Source: Kribbella amoyensis | Lineage (GTDB): Bacteria; Actinomycetota; Actinomycetes; Propionibacteriales; Kribbellaceae | Length of the DNA: 64,000 nucleotides | Assembly (NCBI RefSeq): GCF_007828865.1 | Contig: NZ_VIVK01000002.1 | Coordinates: 62,001 to 126,000, forward strand | Direction: 5' to 3' | In this document: positions 17,002 through 24,688 of the stretch, in pieces | How positions within the stretch are numbered: position 1 is the stretch's first letter | Layout of the letters: the number at the start of each line of letters is the position of its first letter | Notes under the pieces: model-generated | The model's input: the letters and a program-made list of their open reading frames with translations, nothing else | Database searches by the model: none | Told to the model about the DNA's origin: nothing | Program-made: the position numbers and the translations under genes

Positions 17002-17888
17002 TGAACGAGATGCTGCCGGGGATGCCGACGCGGTTGTTCGTCGCGACGCCGACGAAGCTGATGACGTTCGCGGACTGCAAGCGCAAGTACCGGTACACCT
17101 ACCTGGAGACGCCGCGGCCGCCGAAGGGCCCGCCCTGGGCGCACAACACGGTCGGCGCCGTGGTCCACGAGGTGTTCGCCGACTTCTTCGGGCGCTGGCC
17201 CGCCTCCCGGCGGACCCCCGACGAGGTGGTCGCCAAGATGCGGTCGAGCTGGCGCAGTGAGGGATTCCGCGACGAGCAGCAGTCGCTGACCTGGCGGGAC
17301 CGCGCCACCGACATGGTGCTCGGGTACCTGCGTGACACCGACCCGTACTACGAACCGCTCGGCGTCGAGCGCACCGTCGCCTTCACCACCGAGCGGGCCA
17401 GCCTGCGCGGTCGGGTCGACCGGATCGACGAGCGACCTGCCCGTGACGGCGAGGGTGGGACCGAGCTGGCGATCGTCGACTACAAGACCGGCCGCCGCCC
17501 CCTCACCAGTACCGACGCTCGGTCGTCCCTGGCGATGGCGCTGTACGTCCTCGGCGCGCGCCGCGTTCTGCACCGCCCGTGCACCCGGGTCGAGCTCCAC
17601 CACCTGCCGACCAACTCGGTCGCCGCCGCGGACCACGACGACGCGTCCCTGGCCCGGCACCAACGGCGCGCCGAGTCCATCGCCGACGACGCCGCCGCGG
17701 CCGAGGCCCGCTGGCACACGGGCCTCACCCCGGCCGAAGCCGACGAAGCTTTCCCACCCGAGCCGGGCCCACTCTGCGGCTGGTGCGACTTCGCCCGCAT
17801 CTGCCCGCAAGGCCGCCGCGTAGCCCCACCCCGCGACCCCTGGTCCGGCCTCGACGACCCGACCCCACAACCCGACGACACCGACTGA
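17001..17888 (+). CDS. RecB/Cas4-like PD-(D/E)XK nuclease with predicted iron-sulfur cluster
   Basis: Single-domain exonuclease-type protein of 295 residues. It shows the opening motif TPTKLMTFADCKRKYRYTYL, a catalytic GRVDRIDE followed by AIVDYKTG, and C-terminal cysteines CGWCDFARICPQG (C-x2-C-x5-C) which with the Cys in FADCKRKY match the four 4Fe-4S ligands of AddB/Cas4-type nucleases. There is no helicase domain, unlike RecB, and no cas genes nearby. It should cut or resect DNA ends in the cytoplasm. It is the last gene of the PHP-MarC operon; the PHP partner suggests shared nucleic-acid processing. Confidence 0.82.
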   Translation: MNEMLPGMPTRLFVATPTKLMTFADCKRKYRYTYLETPRPPKGPPWAHNTVGAVVHEVFADFFGRWPASRRTPDEVVAKMRSSWRSEGFRDEQQSLTWRDRATDMVLGYLRDTDPYYEPLGVERTVAFTTERASLRGRVDRIDERPARDGEGGTELAIVDYKTGRRPLTSTDARSSLAMALYVLGARRVLHRPCTRVELHHLPTNSVAAADHDDASLARHQRRAESIADDAAAAEARWHTGLTPAEADEAFPPEPGPLCGWCDFARICPQGRRVAPPRDPWSGLDDPTPQPDDTD

Positions 17889-17974
17889 GCGGGGGTCGTG
17901 CCAGCGGCGTGTGCGTGGGATGCCAGCGGGGCGCGGGAGGGTGAGGTCATCTGCTGGGACGAAGGGGTGACCGA

Positions 17975-18826
17975 ATGACTGCGAAGACCGTGAACAAGCT
18001 GGCCGTGCCGGGGGCGACGTTGCACTACGAGGTGACGGGGTCCGGGCCGGTACTGCTGCTGATCGCTGGTGGGTTCACGGACGGGGGCGTGTTCGACTCG
18101 ATCGTGGGTCAGCTGGCGGCGGAGTACACCGTCGTCACGTACGACCCGCGGGGGAACTCGCGCAGCCCGTACGAAGGGGCGCCGGTGGACGAGAAGGTGA
18201 GCACCGCCGCGGCGGATGCGCTGGCGCTGATCGACCACGTCGCGGGGAAGGAGCCGGCGTACGTGTTCGGCAGCAGCTCCGGGGCGATCACCGGGCTCGA
18301 GCTGATCACCCGGTTCCCGGATCGGGTCCGGATGCTCGTCGCCCACGAACCACCCGCGGTCGAGCTGCTCCCGGACGCGGAGACGGCTCGCGCGTTCTTC
18401 GAGGACGTGCGGGAGACATACGCCGAGGACGGCGTCGGCGCGGCGCTGGCGTTGTTCGCCGGCGGGCTCGGGCTGGACGACGAGGAGCCGGCGCCCGAGG
18501 ATCTGCGGCCGGAGTACCGCGAGGTGGTGGACCGGATGCAGGCGAACGCGGCCCTCTTCTTCGAGCACAAGCTGCTCCCGTACACCCGGTACGTGCCGGA
18601 CCTCGGGGCGTTGCAGACGGTCGCGCACAAGGTGGTCCCGGCGGCCGGGGCGGAGTCCGCGAACCACCTGCCCGGCCGGCCGATCGAGGTGATCGCGGAC
18701 ACCATCGGCTGGCCCGTCGTCACGTTCCCGGGCGGACATCTGGGGTACGCGAGTCACCCGGTCCCGTTCGCGACGTTGCTCGGGAAGCTGTTGTACGCCG
18801 AGGTGAACGTGCCCGAAGTCGGCTGA
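17975..18826 (+). CDS. Alpha/beta hydrolase
   Basis: Hydrolase of 283 residues. Visible are the oxyanion region LLLIAGGFTDG, a DPRGNSRSPYEG turn, the nucleophile elbow GSSSGA (Ser near residue 99), and a C-terminal His in FPGGHLGYASHP. No signal peptide. The substrate is unknown; similar proteins are often annotated as esterases or epoxide-hydrolase-like. ATG start preceded by GAAGGGG. It stands alone between the nuclease and the ABC-2 operon promoter. Confidence 0.85.
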   Translation: MTAKTVNKLAVPGATLHYEVTGSGPVLLLIAGGFTDGGVFDSIVGQLAAEYTVVTYDPRGNSRSPYEGAPVDEKVSTAAADALALIDHVAGKEPAYVFGSSSGAITGLELITRFPDRVRMLVAHEPPAVELLPDAETARAFFEDVRETYAEDGVGAALALFAGGLGLDDEEPAPEDLRPEYREVVDRMQANAALFFEHKLLPYTRYVPDLGALQTVAHKVVPAAGAESANHLPGRPIEVIADTIGWPVVTFPGGHLGYASHPVPFATLLGKLLYAEVNVPEVG

Positions 18827-18847
18827 TTCCGCGCTGACGAATTCCGG

Positions 18848-18877
18848 TTGACGCCCGGCCGCGCTCCGGCGTACTGT
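18848..18877 (+). promoter_or_regulatory. Housekeeping-type promoter of the ABC-2 operon
   Basis: TTGACG (18848-18853) and TACTGT (18872-18877) are spaced by 18 bases, close to the actinobacterial vegetative consensus. Transcription would begin near 18885, giving a leader of about 134 bases before the first permease gene. A TTGACA at 18891 lacks a partner -10 and would then lie inside the leader. Confidence 0.55.
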
Positions 18878-18898
18878 CACTCCTCTTCCCTTGACAAC

Positions 18899-19014
18899 GG
18901 CATGCCCGCATGCCGCCACAGTGGTGTCCGATCCCCCCGGGTCCTCCTGGATCCGGGGCGGTTTCGCGTGCCGCTGGGCCCCCGGACACCACCCGAGCGT
19001 GAGTGAAAGGAGGT
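18899..19014 (+). promoter_or_regulatory. Structured leader RNA with anti-Shine-Dalgarno loop
   Basis: A short hairpin (GGCAT/ATGCC, 18899-18914) precedes a closed domain. GTGGTGTCCG (18921-18930) pairs exactly with CGGACACCAC (18983-18992) as a 10-bp outer helix. Inside, CCCCGGGTCC (18935-18944) pairs with GGATCCGGGG (18949-18958), with one G-U pair, around the loop TCCT; CGG/CCG (18959-18961/18971-18973) may make a third stem. The sequence CCTCCT at 18943-18948 is the exact complement of AGGAGG at 19008-19013, so the loop could sequester the ribosome-binding site. It matches no riboswitch class I recognise. Confidence 0.5.
19006..19014 (+). promoter_or_regulatory. Strong Shine-Dalgarno that fixes the permease start
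   Basis: AAAGGAGGT is nearly the full complement of the 16S rRNA tail. The longest frame's GTG at 19013 overlaps it and cannot be the start; GTG 19019 lies 5 bases after AGGAGG and GTG 19025 lies 11 after. Confidence 0.75.
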
Positions 19015-19018
19015 GGCC

Positions 19019-19816
19019 GTGGCCGTGTACTGGGCGATCGCGGCAAGATCGTTCCGCCGCTTCTCGACGTACCGCATCGCCACCGTGTCCGGCGCGTTCA
19101 CCAACACCGTCTTCGGCTTCATCCTCTGCGGCATCTACCTCACCCTGTGGCACGAACGTCCCGGCCTCGGCGGGTACGACGTCGCCGACGCGCTCACTTT
19201 TGTCTGGCTCCAGCAGGGGCTGCTGATGCCGATCGGGATCTTCGGTGCCACCACCACGATCGAACTCGGGGCCCGGGTCCGCAGTGGCGAGATCGCCGTG
19301 GACCTGTACCGGCCCACGCACCTGCTGCTCTGGTGGCTCTCGGTCGACCTCGGTCGCGCGCTCTTCCAGTTGACCTTTCGGGGCGGTACTCCGCTGCTGG
19401 TCGGTGCGCTGGTGTTCGACCTGACGTTCCCGAGTGACCCGGTCGCCTGGCTGGCCTTCGCGGTCGGTCTGGTGCTGGCGATCGTGATCAGCTTCTGCAT
19501 CCGGTACCTGGTCGCGCTGTCCGGGTTCTGGATCACCGACTCGCGCGGTATGGAGCATCTCGCCCAGGTGGTGTCGTCGTTCTTCTCCGGGATGATCCTG
19601 CCGTTGGTGGTGTTCCCGGGCTGGATCGGGGAGTTCGCCCGCGCGACCCCGTGGGCGGCGACCATGCAGGTCCCGATCGACATCTGGCTCGGCCGCAACC
19701 CAGGGGGTACCGGGGCTGCCCTGGTGTTCCAGCTCGGCTGGGTTCTGGTGCTGCTGCTGGCCGGGCTACTCGTCACGTCGGTGGCGACCCGGAAGGTGGT
19801 GATCCAGGGTGGTTGA
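19019..19816 (+). CDS. ABC-2 family transporter permease (COG4587-like)
   Basis: Membrane protein of about 265 residues with six hydrophobic segments. It begins VAVYWAIAARSFRRFSTYRIATVSGAFTNTVFG, typical of the uncharacterised ABC-2 permeases that occur as a pair with a COG4586-type ATPase. Start set by the ribosome-binding site at 19006. It would form one half of an exporter channel; the exported substrate is unknown. The next permease gene starts at 19809, overlapping this one by eight bases. Expression is probably subject to the structured leader upstream. Confidence 0.85.
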   Translation: MAVYWAIAARSFRRFSTYRIATVSGAFTNTVFGFILCGIYLTLWHERPGLGGYDVADALTFVWLQQGLLMPIGIFGATTTIELGARVRSGEIAVDLYRPTHLLLWWLSVDLGRALFQLTFRGGTPLLVGALVFDLTFPSDPVAWLAFAVGLVLAIVISFCIRYLVALSGFWITDSRGMEHLAQVVSSFFSGMILPLVVFPGWIGEFARATPWAATMQVPIDIWLGRNPGGTGAALVFQLGWVLVLLLAGLLVTSVATRKVVIQGG

Positions 19817-20624
19817 CGGGATCCGCCGGATGCCGGCGCAGTACTGGATGCTGGTGCTGATGTGGATCAGGTCGGCGCTGGCCTACCCGACGTCGTTCGT
19901 CCTGATGATGCTCAGCACGATGCTGATGACGGTGATGGACTTCGTCGCGATCCTGCTGATGTTCAGCCACATCGACGTCTTCGGCGGGTTCACGCTCGCG
20001 CAGATGGGGTTGCTGTACGCAACGGCCTCGATGACGCTCGGGTTCGCCGACCTGGCCACCGGGTCGGTGGAGCAGGTCGGCCAGCGGATCCGGACCGGCA
20101 CCCTCGACGTGTACCTGATCCGGCCGGTCCCGACGTTCCTGCAGACGGCCGCGGACCAGTTCGCGCTGCGCCGTCTCGGCCGGCCGCTGCAGGCCCTGAT
20201 CGTACTCGGGTTCGCCCTCGGCCACCTCGACCTCGACTGGACCGTTGCCAAGGGCATCATGCTGGTCGTCTCGGTGGTCGCCGGGTCGGTCATCTTCGCG
20301 GCGATCTTCGTCCTCGGCGCCGCGTTCCAGTTCATCGCGATCGACTCGGCCGAACTGGCCAACTCCTTCACCTACGGTGGCCAGACGCTGACCCAGTACC
20401 CGCTGGCCGTCTTCGGCAAGGAGATCGTCCGGGCCGTCACGTTCGTCGTACCCCTTGCCTTCGTCAACTACTACCCGGTGTTGTTCGTCCTGGGGAAGCC
20501 GGCCCCGTTGGGCCTGCCGTCCTGGATCGGTCTGTTGTCCCCGCTGGTCGCCGTCGTGATGGTCGCGCTGGCGGCACTCGCGTGGCGAGCCGGTCTCCGT
20601 CGCTACCGCAGTACAGGGAGTTGA
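19809..20624 (+). CDS. ABC-2 family transporter permease (COG3694-like)
   Basis: Second membrane subunit, 271 residues, about six hydrophobic helices (SFVLMMLSTMLMTVMDFVAILLMF near the N-terminus). Conserved cytoplasmic stretch RIRTGTLDVYLIRPVPTF matches the pair-wise permeases of this exporter family, and the first permease carries the analogous RSGEIAVDLYRPTHLL. GTG start overlapping the upstream gene; an ATG at about 19830 is a less likely alternative. Three bases separate its stop from the ATPase start. Confidence 0.85.
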   Translation: MVDGIRRMPAQYWMLVLMWIRSALAYPTSFVLMMLSTMLMTVMDFVAILLMFSHIDVFGGFTLAQMGLLYATASMTLGFADLATGSVEQVGQRIRTGTLDVYLIRPVPTFLQTAADQFALRRLGRPLQALIVLGFALGHLDLDWTVAKGIMLVVSVVAGSVIFAAIFVLGAAFQFIAIDSAELANSFTYGGQTLTQYPLAVFGKEIVRAVTFVVPLAFVNYYPVLFVLGKPAPLGLPSWIGLLSPLVAVVMVALAALAWRAGLRRYRSTGS

Positions 20625-20627
20625 GTC

Positions 20628-21587
20628 GTGCCGGTCATCGAACTGGACAACGTGTCCCGTGCCTTCACCGTCTCCACCCGCACCGGATTCCGCCGGACCC
20701 GTCGCGAGGTCCGCGCCGTCGACGGGCTGTCGTTCACCGTGGAACCAGGCGAGGTGGTCGGGTACATCGGCCCCAACGGTGCCGGCAAGTCGACCACGAT
20801 CAAGATGCTCACCGGCATCCTGGTCCCCACCCGCGGCTCGATCCGCGTCGCCGGCGTGGACCCGTCGAGGAACCGGACCAGGCTGGCCCGGCGGATCGGC
20901 GTCGTCTTCGGCCAGCGCACCACGCTGTGGTGGGACCTGCCGCTGAAGGACTCGTTCGCGGTGCTGCAGAAGATGTACGACGTCCCGCCCGCCCGTCACG
21001 CCGAGAACCTCGCCACCTTCGTCGACCTGCTCGACCTCGGTGACCTCCTCGACGTCCCGGTCCGTCAGCTGTCCCTGGGCCAGCGGATGCGCGGCGACAT
21101 CGCGGCCGCCCTCCTGCACGACCCGGAGATCGTCTACCTCGACGAACCCACGATCGGCCTCGACATCGTCAGCAAAGCCAGGCTGCGCGAATTCCTCGGC
21201 CAGGTGAACCGCGACCGCGGTACCACGGTCATCCTCACCACCCACGACCTCGACGACATCGAAGCCCTCAGTACCAGGGTCATGGTCATCGACCACGGCC
21301 ACCAGGTCTACGACGGCACCCTCCCCGGCCTGAGGGCTTCCCAGAACGCCCCGAGAACCCTGGTCGTGGACCTCGCCACCACCCAACCACCCATCCAGGT
21401 GGAAGGAGCCGAGGTCACCAAAACCGAAGGCCCGCGCCAATGGCTCACCTTCCCAGCCACCACTTCGGCAGCCCCACTGGTAGCGCAGATAGCCGCCAAC
21501 TACCCCCTCACAGACCTGACAGTCCAAGAACCCACCATCGAATCCATCATCGCCAAGCTCTACTCCACAACCCCAGCCCACCAGTAG
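20628..21587 (+). CDS. ABC-2 type transporter ATP-binding protein (COG4586-like)
   Basis: ATPase of 319 residues powering the two preceding permeases. Motifs in order: Walker A GPNGAGKST (about 47-55), an atypical Q-loop stretch FGQRTTLWWDLPLKDSF typical of COG4586 proteins, signature LSLGQRMRG, Walker B IVYLDEPTIGLD and H-loop TTHDLDD. The C-terminal domain (about 240-319) is variable, and its DNA is visibly less codon-biased than the core. GGGAG precedes the GTG. No terminator follows clearly. Confidence 0.9.
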   Translation: MPVIELDNVSRAFTVSTRTGFRRTRREVRAVDGLSFTVEPGEVVGYIGPNGAGKSTTIKMLTGILVPTRGSIRVAGVDPSRNRTRLARRIGVVFGQRTTLWWDLPLKDSFAVLQKMYDVPPARHAENLATFVDLLDLGDLLDVPVRQLSLGQRMRGDIAAALLHDPEIVYLDEPTIGLDIVSKARLREFLGQVNRDRGTTVILTTHDLDDIEALSTRVMVIDHGHQVYDGTLPGLRASQNAPRTLVVDLATTQPPIQVEGAEVTKTEGPRQWLTFPATTSAAPLVAQIAANYPLTDLTVQEPTIESIIAKLYSTTPAHQ

Positions 21588-21682
21588 TAGCCCAAACCAC
21601 TTATCCACAGATCCCAAAACCCACCCCACGGCCCATCCCCGAATAACTACGGTCGAAGAACGACAACCGACCTGGGGGACAG

Positions 21683-22510
21683 ATGCCGCCGGACGACGGG
21701 CTGCAGGGCGTACCGGAACCCGAAGAGCTGCACGCCAGACTGAACACCGGTCATGCCCTGAACTGGGGAGATCCCGTCCCCTCCAAGCAAGAGATCGCCA
21801 CGGAGTTCGGTAAGGAACCGACGGTCAAGAGCCTGGAACTACTGCGGCAGGCAGCGGACCACCACGATGAGGTGACCCGAGCCCTGCTGGAGTCGATCGG
21901 ACCGGGCGACATGACCCATGAACTCGAACACAGGGTCAAGTCGCCGGCGTCGCTCGCGCGCAAGATCGCGAAGTACCAGCACCTTCCGAAACCACCACTG
22001 GATGATGTGCTGCGCTTCACGGTGGTCACCAGTACGCCGAACGCCTTGGTGGACTCGGTTCGAGACACGGTGAATCAGCTCGAGCAACGAGGGTGGAAGG
22101 TACGGGCCGCCCACCAGTCCTACGTGGACGGGAGCCGGTACAAGGGGATCCATGCTCACTTCGAGGCTCGGGACGGAGCGACGGTAGAAGTGCAGTTCCA
22201 CTCGCTGGAGTCCATCGATGTGAAGATGCAGACGACGGAGCTGTACCACGTCGGGCGGGACCAGCGTCGGAGTAAGGCCGAGCGGCGCGCAGCCGGCGCG
22301 GAAGCAACCAGACTCTCCGCCGGGATGACTCAGCCGGCCGGCCTCGACGAAATGACCGAGTTGGGCGGAGTGCCGGTCGACGTCAGGCGTTACGGTTCTC
22401 GGGTACGGCGCACCGAAGGGCAGGCACCGGCCACGGAGTCGGAGGAGGCCGGTCGCGCAAGGGACTTCACTCGCCAGCGGATGATCGACAACGACGGGAG
22501 AACCAGATGA
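21683..22510 (+). CDS. RelA/SpoT-like nucleotidyltransferase-fold protein, toxin-like
   Basis: Protein of 275 residues not matching a housekeeping (p)ppGpp synthetase. Residues about 84-195 carry a pattern seen in RelA/SpoT-fold domains and related polymorphic-toxin effectors: RVKSPASLARKI (84-95), DDVLRF (107-112, in place of D-x-x-G-x-R), YKGIHAHF (153-160), VEVQFHS (168-174) with the E-x-Q metal/catalytic pair, and a basic KMQTTELYHVGRDQRR tail. There is no HD hydrolase, TGS or ACT domain. The N-terminal 80 residues are unassigned. GGGGGAC precedes the ATG. A small gene overlaps its stop by ATGA, the arrangement of a toxin and its neutraliser. Assignment rests on motif reading only. Confidence 0.5.
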   Translation: MPPDDGLQGVPEPEELHARLNTGHALNWGDPVPSKQEIATEFGKEPTVKSLELLRQAADHHDEVTRALLESIGPGDMTHELEHRVKSPASLARKIAKYQHLPKPPLDDVLRFTVVTSTPNALVDSVRDTVNQLEQRGWKVRAAHQSYVDGSRYKGIHAHFEARDGATVEVQFHSLESIDVKMQTTELYHVGRDQRRSKAERRAAGAEATRLSAGMTQPAGLDEMTELGGVPVDVRRYGSRVRRTEGQAPATESEEAGRARDFTRQRMIDNDGRTR

Positions 22511-22821
22511 CGCGGCTGTACCTCGCGACCCTCGACGGCCAGAAGGTGTGGGTCACGGCGCTGATCGACGAGGACGTGTGGACGTACGTCGCCAACACCG
22601 GGCAGTTCCACCTGAACCGCGAACTGCGCGACGAGTTCTTCACCGGTGCCGAGCTGGAGTTCACCGAGATCGGTCCGCGGACTGCTCGGCAGCACGTTGA
22701 CGAAGGTGTCGGTCGCCTTGACGACGACAAAGTCACGCAGACCCTGAGGGCATGGGACGCTGACGCGGAGACCCTCAGTCCCGAAACGGTCTTCGCCGCC
22801 GCGGTCGCCGACCACACCTGA
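22507..22821 (+). CDS. Small acidic protein, candidate partner of the RelA/SpoT-fold protein
   Basis: A 104-residue protein I do not recognise as a named family. It is acidic, with no membrane segment, signal or helix-turn-helix. The N-terminal half is beta-rich in appearance (RLYLATLDGQKVWVTALIDEDVWTYVANTGQFHLN), the C-terminal half helical. Its ATG overlaps the stop of the preceding gene by four bases, so it is translated with it in fixed ratio. An antitoxin or immunity role is inferred from the context alone. Confidence 0.55.
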   Translation: MTRLYLATLDGQKVWVTALIDEDVWTYVANTGQFHLNRELRDEFFTGAELEFTEIGPRTARQHVDEGVGRLDDDKVTQTLRAWDADAETLSPETVFAAAVADHT

Positions 22822-22845
22822 CCGGGTCCGGCTCAGCCTCTGGTA

Positions 22846-22859
22846 CCTGATTGATCAGG
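22846..22859. terminator. Short palindrome after the toxin-like pair
   Basis: CCTGAT-TG-ATCAGG lies 25 bases after the stop at 22821. The loop of two bases is tight and there is no T-run, so a terminator role is only possible; it could also be a protein-binding palindrome. Confidence 0.3.
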
Positions 22860-23036
22860 CGGGATCGTCGCCCCTGGTGAACGCCGTACTCCTTCGCCAA
22901 TCACTCGTCCGACGACCCGTTCTTCTCGGTTGTGTGGATGAGTTGGGTGGGGCATGACTTGGGGTGGTCGGGGTCGTTGGGGGATTTGTGATGGCTGGGA
23001 CCCAACCGGGGATGGGGATCGGGGGGTAGACGGGGT

Positions 23037-23564
23037 GTGCCTACTGCGATGAGGGATCGGTTGGGTGCTGGGGCGCCGCCTTCGGACGGGGGTGGGTTTG
23101 TCGAGTGGGTACGGCCTCATCTGCCGGCGATGGCTCGGGTGGCGGCTCGGTTGGCGGTGGGGGCCGATCGGGACGACATCGTGCAGGAGGCGCTGGCGCG
23201 GGCTTGGGTGAAGCGGGGGCAGTTCGACGCGGCGCGGGGATCGGCGTCGGCGTGGTTGCTGGCGATCACCGCTGATCAGGCGCGGAAGGCGGCGCGGCGG
23301 TTGCGGCCGGTGGCCGAGCTGTCCGACGACGAGGGTGAGCACGACCGGGTCGCGCCGCGGCCGGACGTGGAGGCCCGGCTGGATGTGGATCACGCGCTCG
23401 AGGCTCTGTCGGCGCGGCAGCGGCTGGCGGTGGACTGTTACTACTTCGCCGATCTGTCGGTCGCCGACACCGCGGCCGTGATGGGGTGCTCGGAGGGCAC
23501 CGTGAAGTCAACTCTTTCCGATGCGCGGGCCCGCCTGCGCTCCTTGCTGGAGGTCAGCGAATGA
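23037..23564 (+). CDS. ECF-type RNA polymerase sigma factor
   Basis: Alternative sigma factor of 175 residues. Region 2 is visible as DDIVQEALARAWVKRGQFDAARGSASAWLLAITADQARKAARR (about 45-90), and region 4 as LSARQRLAVDCYYFADLSVADTAAVMGCSEGTVKSTLSDARARLR (about 123-170). GTG 23037 is used; ATG 23049, four codons later, is possible. Its stop overlaps the start of the next gene (ATGA), which encodes a membrane-anchored protein, the usual position for an anti-sigma factor. Target promoters are not identified. Confidence 0.9.
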   Translation: MPTAMRDRLGAGAPPSDGGGFVEWVRPHLPAMARVAARLAVGADRDDIVQEALARAWVKRGQFDAARGSASAWLLAITADQARKAARRLRPVAELSDDEGEHDRVAPRPDVEARLDVDHALEALSARQRLAVDCYYFADLSVADTAAVMGCSEGTVKSTLSDARARLRSLLEVSE

Positions 23565-24580
23565 ACCGCGACGTCGACGACGTACTGGCGGAGGCCGGCG
23601 CCCGCTGGCGCGCGGACCAGCCCTCGCCGCCCGAGCCCGACCTGGACCGGATGCTGCGCCCTCGTCGGCCGAAGCGCTGGGTCCCCGTTCTCGCGGCCGC
23701 CAGTGTCGCCGCGATCGCCGTCGCGGTGATCCAGGTCCTCCCGCACCGCGACCAGGCGCCGTCGGTTGCCCCAGGCAAGGAGCACCCGCTGCTCGTCCGC
23801 GACGGCGACAAGGTCCAGGTGGAGGGCCAGGTGGTGGCGGCGCCGTCGGCCCCGGTGTACTACTGCCTGCCGATCGCGACCACGTTGCCCCTCGACGTGA
23901 ACCAGCAGACGAAGCCGCCCGCCTGCACACCCGGTCAGCAGATCGAAGTCACCGGCGTGGACGTGAATCGGCTGGAGGACCTGACCACCGTTCTCGGCGT
24001 GAAGTCGGGCACCGCCCGCCTGGTCGGTACCTGGAACGCCGGCCGCATCGCTGTCGAGCAGCAGTCCGCGCCCACTCCGCCGGCCCCGGGGGAGCCCGAC
24101 AAGGTACCGTGCCCGCCGCCGGCCGGGGGATGGCAGCCGGGCGACGCGAGTACGGCGATCACGCCGGCCCTGGACGCGTTCGTCAAGGCGCGCGCGGACC
24201 AGCTCCAGACACCCTGGATCGGCTGGCCGGAAGGCTCACCCAATCCGAAACCGGGCCAGCCGCCGAACAAGCCCAGTGTGCTCGTCGTCGGTGTCGCGCA
24301 CGGCGACGTCGAGGCGATCCGCAAGGCGCTGGATCCGCTGGTCGCCGCCAATCTCTGTGTCACGAAGGTGCGGGTCAGCCAGAACGAGATCGCCGCCCAG
24401 CGCGCGGCCGTGGAGAAGCTTCCGCTCGACGACCTGCACATCACCGGCATCGGTGTCGGGGTGGGCGACCGTCCGGTGATCATCTCGCTGCGCATTCTGG
24501 ACCAGCGCGCCGCGGACGTCTTCCGCCCGATCGGCCTCGACAACCTCACCTTCCAGCCGCTCGTCCGGCCCGCCCCCTGA
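23561..24580 (+). CDS. Membrane-anchored protein co-encoded with the ECF sigma factor
   Basis: Protein of 339 residues. About 42 cytoplasmic residues (MNRDVDDVLAEAGARWRADQP) precede a single membrane helix, VPVLAAASVAAIAVAVIQVL. An extracytoplasmic domain of about 275 residues follows with Cys residues (YYCLP, PACTPG, VPCPPP, NLCVTK) and a Pro-rich linker. The short N-terminal tail lacks the H-x3-C-x2-C zinc motif of ZAS anti-sigma factors. Four-base overlap with the sigma gene makes an anti-sigma or sensor role likely, but no family is recognised. Confidence 0.7.
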   Translation: MNRDVDDVLAEAGARWRADQPSPPEPDLDRMLRPRRPKRWVPVLAAASVAAIAVAVIQVLPHRDQAPSVAPGKEHPLLVRDGDKVQVEGQVVAAPSAPVYYCLPIATTLPLDVNQQTKPPACTPGQQIEVTGVDVNRLEDLTTVLGVKSGTARLVGTWNAGRIAVEQQSAPTPPAPGEPDKVPCPPPAGGWQPGDASTAITPALDAFVKARADQLQTPWIGWPEGSPNPKPGQPPNKPSVLVVGVAHGDVEAIRKALDPLVAANLCVTKVRVSQNEIAAQRAAVEKLPLDDLHITGIGVGVGDRPVIISLRILDQRAADVFRPIGLDNLTFQPLVRPAP

Positions 24581-24688
24581 CCGATCGGATGCCGACGGCA
24601 ACAGGCCGGCGCCGGCCACGCTGACGCGACGACCGACGGCGACGCGCAGTGACGTTACGGTGACCTCCGCGCGAGGTAGCCTCACAGC

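Noticed and set aside
17001..17888. Cas4 of a CRISPR system
   Set aside because: No repeats, spacers or other cas genes in the window; solitary RecB-like nucleases are common.
18891..18896. TTGACA as the promoter of the ABC-2 operon
   Set aside because: No acceptable -10 follows at 16-19 bases, whereas TTGACG-N18-TACTGT just upstream is nearly ideal.
18958..18982. ZTP-riboswitch-like segment (CCGCTGGGC)
   Set aside because: Resembles part of the 3' half of the ZTP motif by one short stretch only; the 5' half and the expected purine/folate genes are missing.
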